This document shows, piece by piece, positions 58,130-64,000 of a DNA stretch of 64,000 nucleotides. Each line of letters opens with the position of its first letter. The stretch's first letter is position 1. The position numbers were made by a program, and so were the translations under genes. The notes under the pieces were generated by a model that worked only from the letters and a program-made list of their open reading frames with translations, searched no databases and was not told where the DNA came from. Where the stretch lies: positions 1,320,001 to 1,384,000 of the forward strand of contig BROG01000006.1 of the NCBI GenBank assembly GCA_030159075.1. The letters are read 5' to 3'. The stretch is from Atrina japonica. Lineage: Eukaryota; Mollusca; Bivalvia; Pterioida; Pinnidae.

Positions 58130-58990
58130 ACTTGTCAGTTACCCTAGCAACATTTACACTGAAATATGACCAGCAACAGTAACCCTAGTAACACATATAC
58201 TGAAATATGACTTCATCAATAACCATAGCAACACAGATACTAAAATATGATCCACAGCAATAACCCTAGTAACAAATATACTGAAATATGACCTCTAGGA
58301 GTGACCACTACAAATTTAATACTGACCTTTGCTAGAGCCAATGCATGTATATGTCAGATACATGTACTGAAATATGACTGTGTCAATAACCCTATCAACA
58401 CATATACTGAAATATAACTGTGTCAATAACCCTAGCAACACATATACTGAAAGATGACTGTCAATAACCCTATCAACACATATACTGAAATATAACTGTC
58501 AATAACCCTAGCAACACATATACTGAAATATGACTGTGTCAATAACCCTAGCAACACATATACTGAAATATGACTGTGTCAATAACCCTAGCAACACATA
58601 TACTGAAATATGACTGTGTCAATAACCCTAGCAACACATATACTGAAATATGACTGTGTCAATAACCCTAGCAACATAGATACTGAAATATGACTGTGTC
58701 AATAACCCTAGCAACACAGATACTGAAATATAAATGTGTCAATAACCCTAACAACACAGATACTGAAATATGACTGTGCCAATAACCCTAGCAACACAGA
58801 TACTGAAATATGACCTCTAGGAGTGACCACTACAAATTTAATACAGACCTTTGCTAGAGGCAATCCAATTATATGTCAGATACATGTACTGAAATATGAC
58901 TACTTGGAGTGACCAGTAAAATTTTATACTGACCATTGCTAGCATCCATGTGATTATATGTCATACATGTACTGAAACATAACCTGGACA
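58130..58990. repeat. Tandem array, 40-bp unit
   Basis: About 18 copies of AATAACCCTAGCAACACATA then TACTGAAATATGACTGTGTC. A longer unit with GACCTCTAGGAGTGACCACT occurs twice (58288 and 58812), which marks a duplication of about 524 bp. Confidence 0.94.
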
Positions 58991-60049
58991 TTGATTTTAC
59001 TGTTCAATGACACATAGTAGTATGACCTCTAAGAATGACCTATTTATAGCATAATTAAGACAGTACTTGACCCAAGGAAAGATACATGTACATGGATATG
59101 TCTACACATGTAAGCCACTTGTTCAATTGAAACATAAATTAATGCATGCTGAACTATTATCTTGAACACGCTCAAAAATAAAGATCAGAACAAACTATTC
59201 TGATGACCAAAATGTCAATTTCGTCATTCCATTTTCATTGGCTCAAAGATCAATGTTTCAGCGTATTGATAATATCTTTCATAGCTTTTTGAAAATGATA
59301 TAGATGGAAACCAAATGCAACATTAATGAATCATTTTGATACATGTAAATTAGACAAAATTCAAGATTTTTTATGAAAAAAAAGAAAAGTGGGAAAAACT
59401 TTCTAAAAAATTATAGGTTTAGGGCTTTTAATGTGGGTGGGTCTAGTCACATCAAACAGATCTTTTTCATCTTTAGCCTTCCTCTGCACTTTCCACTGGC
59501 AGTGACCCAGATCATTACAGGACACATGATTTGTATGTACCTTAATACATATAGTTTCTCAAAATATAATTTATGTTTGATACACTTTGACATGAGTGCT
59601 AAATATATAAATAGATGCCGGAGTTATAAAAAAGTTTATGTATCAGTTTATGTTGGCGATAGGGTGATAAAACTGTGATTTGCATGTCAATATCTTCAGG
59701 CTGTTTACATTTGAGTTATAACATACATGCTAAGTCTTCATCTCTTTCAATTTTCACACTTTTGTATTTTGGGATTTACTCACTTAGGCAAAACATTTAT
59801 GGCTTAACTCAAAAAGTAAGAACCTAAAAATCCTAATTATATACTAAAATAAAATTTCACTGACTATACAGTGCCACCCAATTTTCACTATAATCTACCA
59901 GTTTGTTTTCATCTTTAGAACCTAAATCTCAGAGTTTCATAGTTTTTCTTTACTAGTTTTGTATTGAAATGGTTGGGATATAGTCTGCCCTAAAAGTAAC
60001 TTGCACTAAAGTAACATCAGTAAGAACGTTTGACATAGGACCAATCACA
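58991..60049. other. Spacer
   Basis: No exon supported. The 101-codon plus frame at 59373-59678 starts with a lysine run from poly-A and has no recognised motif. Isolated AGAACCTAAA motifs near 59920 foreshadow the next array. Confidence 0.45.
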
Positions 60050-61460
60050 GCATTTTGAACCTAAAAGTAAAAGTGTTAGGAACTTAAAATAGAAACAGAA
60101 CCATTAACATTGACCTTAACTCAGAGTCCGAACCTAAAAGTATCAGTAAACATTCTACAATTTGAACTAATTTCTGAATTTGAAAATCCTAATTATATAA
60201 GCTAAAACTTTAAAATATGGAATTGTCTTATGAAACATACAGTGACCCTAAAAGGAGTCAGAACCTAAAGATAGTAAAAAGTTACACTGCCTTATAGTAC
60301 AGTGCCATAACAGAACCTAAAAGTAACATCCAGACCAGTAAAAGTAACATCCAGAATCTAAAAAGTAACACATCCAGAGTGTCAGAATCTAAAAATAACA
60401 TCAAAAGCCAAAACCTAACAAACATCAGTGATAGAACCTAAAAGTAACATCCAGAGTCAAATAGTAACATCCAGAGTCAGAACCTAAAAGTAACATGCAG
60501 AGTCAGAACGTAAAATAGACATCAGTGACAGAACCTAAAAAGTAACATCCAGACCTAGAACCTAAAAGTAACATTCAGAGTCCGAACCTAAAAGTAATAT
60601 TTGTGGCAGAACCTAAAATTTACATCAAAACCTAATGGCCTAATAGTAAAAATCAGAGTCAGAAAAAGTAACATCAGTGGCAGAAATCTAAATAGTAACA
60701 TCCAGGTCAGTAAAAGTAACATCAGAGTAAGAAAAGTACATCCAACATCTGAGTGACAGAACCTAAAAGTAACATCCAGAGTCATAACCTAAAAGTAACA
60801 TCCAGAGTAAGAATCTAAAAGTAACATCCAGAGTAAGAATCTAAAAGTAACATCCAGAGTAAGAATCTATTTTACAAAGTAAAAACATCCAGAGTACAAG
60901 AATCTAAAAGTAAATCATGGCAGAATCAGAGGGTCAATAAGAATCTAAAAGTAACATCCAGAGTAAGAATCTAAAAGTAACATCCAGAGTAAGAATCTAA
61001 AAGTAACATCCAGAGTAAGAACCTAAAAGTAACATCCAGACCTAGAACCTAAAAGTAACATTCAGAGTCAGAACCTAAAAGTAACATCCAGTGTCAGAAC
61101 ATAAAAGTAACATCCAGACCTAGAACCTAAAAGTAACAAGAGTCAGAACCATCCAGTAAGAACCTAGATCCATCAGAAAAAGTAACATTCAGAGTCAGAA
61201 CCTAAAAGTAACATCCAGTGTCAGAACATAAAAGTAACATCCAGAGTCAGAACCTAAAAGTATCATCCAGACCTAGAACCTACATGTAAAAGTAACATCC
61301 AGAGTAAGAACCTTATAGTAACATCCAGAGTCAGAACCTAAAAGTAACATCCATGGCCAAAATCTAAAAGAAACATCAGTGGCAGAATCTAAATGTAACA
61401 TTGAGGGTCAGAATCAAAAAGTGACATCTGAGTGACAGAACCTAAAAGTTGCAAAAAAAA
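60050..61460. repeat. Tandem array, ~26-bp unit
   Basis: Repeats of CAGAACCTAAAAGTAACATC then CAGAGT, with AAGAATCTAAAAGTAACATC and GACCTAGAACCTAAAAGTAA variants. Spacing is irregular, with partial units and small insertions. Confidence 0.9.
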
Positions 61461-64000
61461 ATCTAAAAATAATATCTAGTCACTTGACAATCATAAACAG
61501 TGTTTGGTAATAAAATAGTCCACTCTTTGGATAAATCTTTAAAGATCTAAATACTAAAACTAAAAGTAACTGTAAATTTCTGAGTAGCATCTGATAGAAC
61601 CTAAAAGTTCGAATAGTAACATAGATTCAGTAACCCAATTTCAGAATTAATTAAAAGTAACATCCAGAGTACAAATAAGGTAGTATCCAGATGCAAAGAC
61701 CTACCTATAAAACATTAAACAACCTTTTCTTAAAATAAGGTAAAGCTACTGTAAATCTAAGTAAATCCAGAGTCAAACAACCTAATGTCTAGAAGATACA
61801 GAGTAAGAACCTTATGTACATCCAGAGTCAGAACCAGATTCCAGAGCCAGAAAATATAACATCAGGATACACATTTATCAAGTCAGCTAATAGTAACATC
61901 CAGAGTCTATACACTATAAACAACCTTGTCAGAACCTGGTAGAACCTAAAATACATCCAGAGTAAGAACACTTCAGAACCTAAATATATCAGGATAACAT
62001 TTATCTAAAAGTAACATAGCTACTAGTAACATCCAGAGTCAGAACTAATAGTATAAAGCCAACATCCAGAGTTGTCATGGTAAAAGATACATGTACTTCA
62101 GATTCCAAATAAAAGTATCAAAAAGTAACATCCAGAGTCAGAACATTTATCTATAGCTACTATACACTAAAAGTAACATGCAACCTTTGTCACTGGTAGA
62201 TACATGTACTTCAGATTCCAAATATATCAGGATAATGGCCAAAATTTTTATCTATAGCTGGCCAAAACTAAGTAACACTATAAACAACCTTGTCTAATAG
62301 AGTACACCTGTACTAATAGTTCAGAGTCATCCAAAGTAACATCCAGAGTAACCTATCAGACCTAGAACCTAAAAGATAACACCTTTTATCAATAGCTCCA
62401 GAGTCTATACACTAGAACCTAAAAATAAACAACCTTGTCTGGTAGATACATGTACTTCAGATTCCAAATATATCAGGATAACATTTATCTATAGCTACTA
62501 CAATGTATACACCATAAATAAGACCTTCAGTCTCCAGAGCCAGAACCTAATAGATACATAAACATCCCTGTACATGTACTAATAGTTTAATCTTACAATC
62601 AGAATGAAGAAAATAGTAACATCCAGAGTCAGAACCTAAAAGTAACATCCAGAGTCAGAACCTAAAAGTAACATCCAGAGTCAGAACCTTATAGAGAACA
62701 CACACAACCATCCTTGTATGATAAATATATATAATTGGCAGAACCTAATTTACATCCATGGCCAAAATTTTCTCAAGAAAATGCAATCTCTAAATGTAAA
62801 ATGGTCAAAAAGTGCATCTGAGTGTAAAAGTCCAGATCCAGAATAATAGTCAAAAGATACAGTAACATCAAGAGTGTCCAGTTGTAATCAGAACCTTATA
62901 TCTTAAGAATACATTGGTGTGTTACATCCAGAGTCAGAACATAAAATCAGACCTATATAAAAGATATCCAGAGTGGTATGTCCAGAGTCAGAGCCAGAAC
63001 ATCTAAAGATACATTAGTGTGTTGTAGTCATCTAAAGATACATTGGTATGATGTAATCAGAATATCTAAAGATACATTAGCATGTTGTAATCAGAACCCA
63101 ATCTAAGTCAGATAAATAACATCCAGGTGTGTTGTAGTCATCAGAACCTAAAGATTCAGTTGAACCTAAAAGTGACCTAGAACCTAAAAGTTCATTAATC
63201 AAAATATCTAAAGAGTACATTAGCGTGTTGTAAATCAGAACATCTATAAGAGTACATTAGTGTGAACCTAATAGTAACATCAAGAGTCAGTAAAAGTCAT
63301 CTAAAGATACATTGATATGATGTTATCAGAATATCTAAAGATACATTGGTGAACCTGTAACATTGTAATAGTCAGAATAATCTAAAAGTAACATCAAGAG
63401 TACTAAAAGTAACATTGAACCTAAAAGCAGTGTTGTAAATCCAGAGTCAGAACCTAAAATATCAGAATAAAGATACTAAAATTGGTGTGACCTGAACCTA
63501 GTCAGAATCTAAAAGATAAGAACCATCGACGTGTTGTACATTCAGAGTAACTCTTAATAAAATATCCATGGGTGTGCTGTAACATAGTCAGAATCAGAAT
63601 ATCTAAAAGTTGATACAATCATGGTTTTGTGTCCACTCTTTGATAAATAAAGAATATTTTCTAAAGATACAAATTATAAATTGGTGTAAGGTTGTAATCA
63701 GAAACTCTTAAGTAAAGCTACTGGTACATAGAAGATACATGTCAGTGTTGTAATCAGAAACTCTAAAGATACATTTGTGTGTTGTAGTCAGAATCTAAAG
63801 ATACAATGTATACACCATAAAAACAACCTTGTGTAGATTGTAGTCAGATTCCAAATATTCAGGATAAAGATGCATTTACAACTGATCTTAATTACAACCC
63901 AATTAGAAGTTACTATAACCTTGTGTGATAAAAACATCTTGACAAATTTCAAAATGTCTAAAAATGAAGAAAATATTGTTACTTCAAAAATATCTTCTAA
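61461..64000. repeat. Scrambled mosaic of three repeat types
   Basis: Fragments of the 26-bp unit are mixed with two other units. One of about 90 bp contains GGTAGATACATGTACTTCAG, ATTCCAAATATATCAGGATA and TTTATCTATAGCTACTA (62087, 62200, 62450 and partly 63840). One of about 34 bp contains TCTAAAGATACATTGGTGTG and TTGTAATCAGAA (63010-63800). Pieces are cut and joined at apparently random places. It is cut by the right edge of the window. Confidence 0.8.

Noticed and set aside
58130..58990. Telomere-like repeat because of recurring AACCCTAGCAAC
   Set aside because: The period is 40 bp, not 6, and the CCCTA motif occurs once per unit; this is an ordinary minisatellite.
59373..59678. 101-codon plus-strand frame
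   Set aside because: Starts in a poly-A run (KKKK), has no recognised motif and lies between decayed arrays.

Overview
This window looks like eukaryotic, non-model invertebrate nuclear DNA, most probably from a bivalve mollusc. That placement is inferred from the strongly AT-rich background, the absence of long or operon-like genes, several tRNA-derived SINE copies with target-site duplications, foldback/MITE-type elements, and dispersed repeats of a kind I associate with bivalve genomes (for example the block starting near 13431 and the SINE tail reading TTGAGTGGGACGTTAAAC). It could not be confirmed without a search. No bacterial, viral or organellar gene is visible.

The window is almost entirely repetitive. 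At least fifteen distinct tandem arrays (minisatellites, units of about 22-73 bp) are separated by SINEs, MITEs and short unique stretches. The largest, 2731-10775, is an 8-kb array of a 33-bp unit with a recent internal 2.57-kb duplication. It sits inside what look like the two ends of a short palindromic mobile element, and its monomer shares a 15-base core with an intact relative of that element at 50569-50826. Long open frames on both strands inside the arrays arise because several unit lengths are multiples of three (33, 42, 39, 27 and 60 bp); I do not regard them as genes.

Layout: 1-1135, 32-bp array with a decayed edge; 1359-1970, inverted-repeat transposon; 2712-10866, the 33-bp array in its shell; 11898-12682, 42-bp array and a TA microsatellite; 13225-15240, dispersed repeat with an internal ~172-bp triplication; 16101-16374, SINE; 16929-18147, foldback element A; 18737-18938, compound microsatellite; 19105-19260, best candidate coding exon (minus strand); 21234-21600, paired MITEs; 24460-25545, two copies of a ~265-bp repeat; 26056-26635, 39-bp array; 27774-27866, poly-G tracts; 29642-36851, a mosaic of SINEs and MITEs with a second, weaker exon candidate at 31789-31984 and a 50-bp array; 37330-40815, 54-, 73- and 29-bp arrays; 40984-42300, foldback element B; 42838-46560, 27-bp array, SINEs and dispersed repeats; 47235-49722, 43- and 22-bp arrays; 50065-51340, MITEs; 52430-55110, 60-bp array; 56205-58990, 36- and 40-bp arrays; 60050-64000, a 26-bp array that dissolves into a scrambled mosaic.

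There is no gene system in which products act together. What can be read is the history of the repeats: SINE and MITE insertions (one with an un-inserted paralogous site also in the window), expansion of tandem arrays, and inversion within foldback elements. The two exon candidates suggest that the region is a long intron or intergenic stretch of at least one minus-strand gene.
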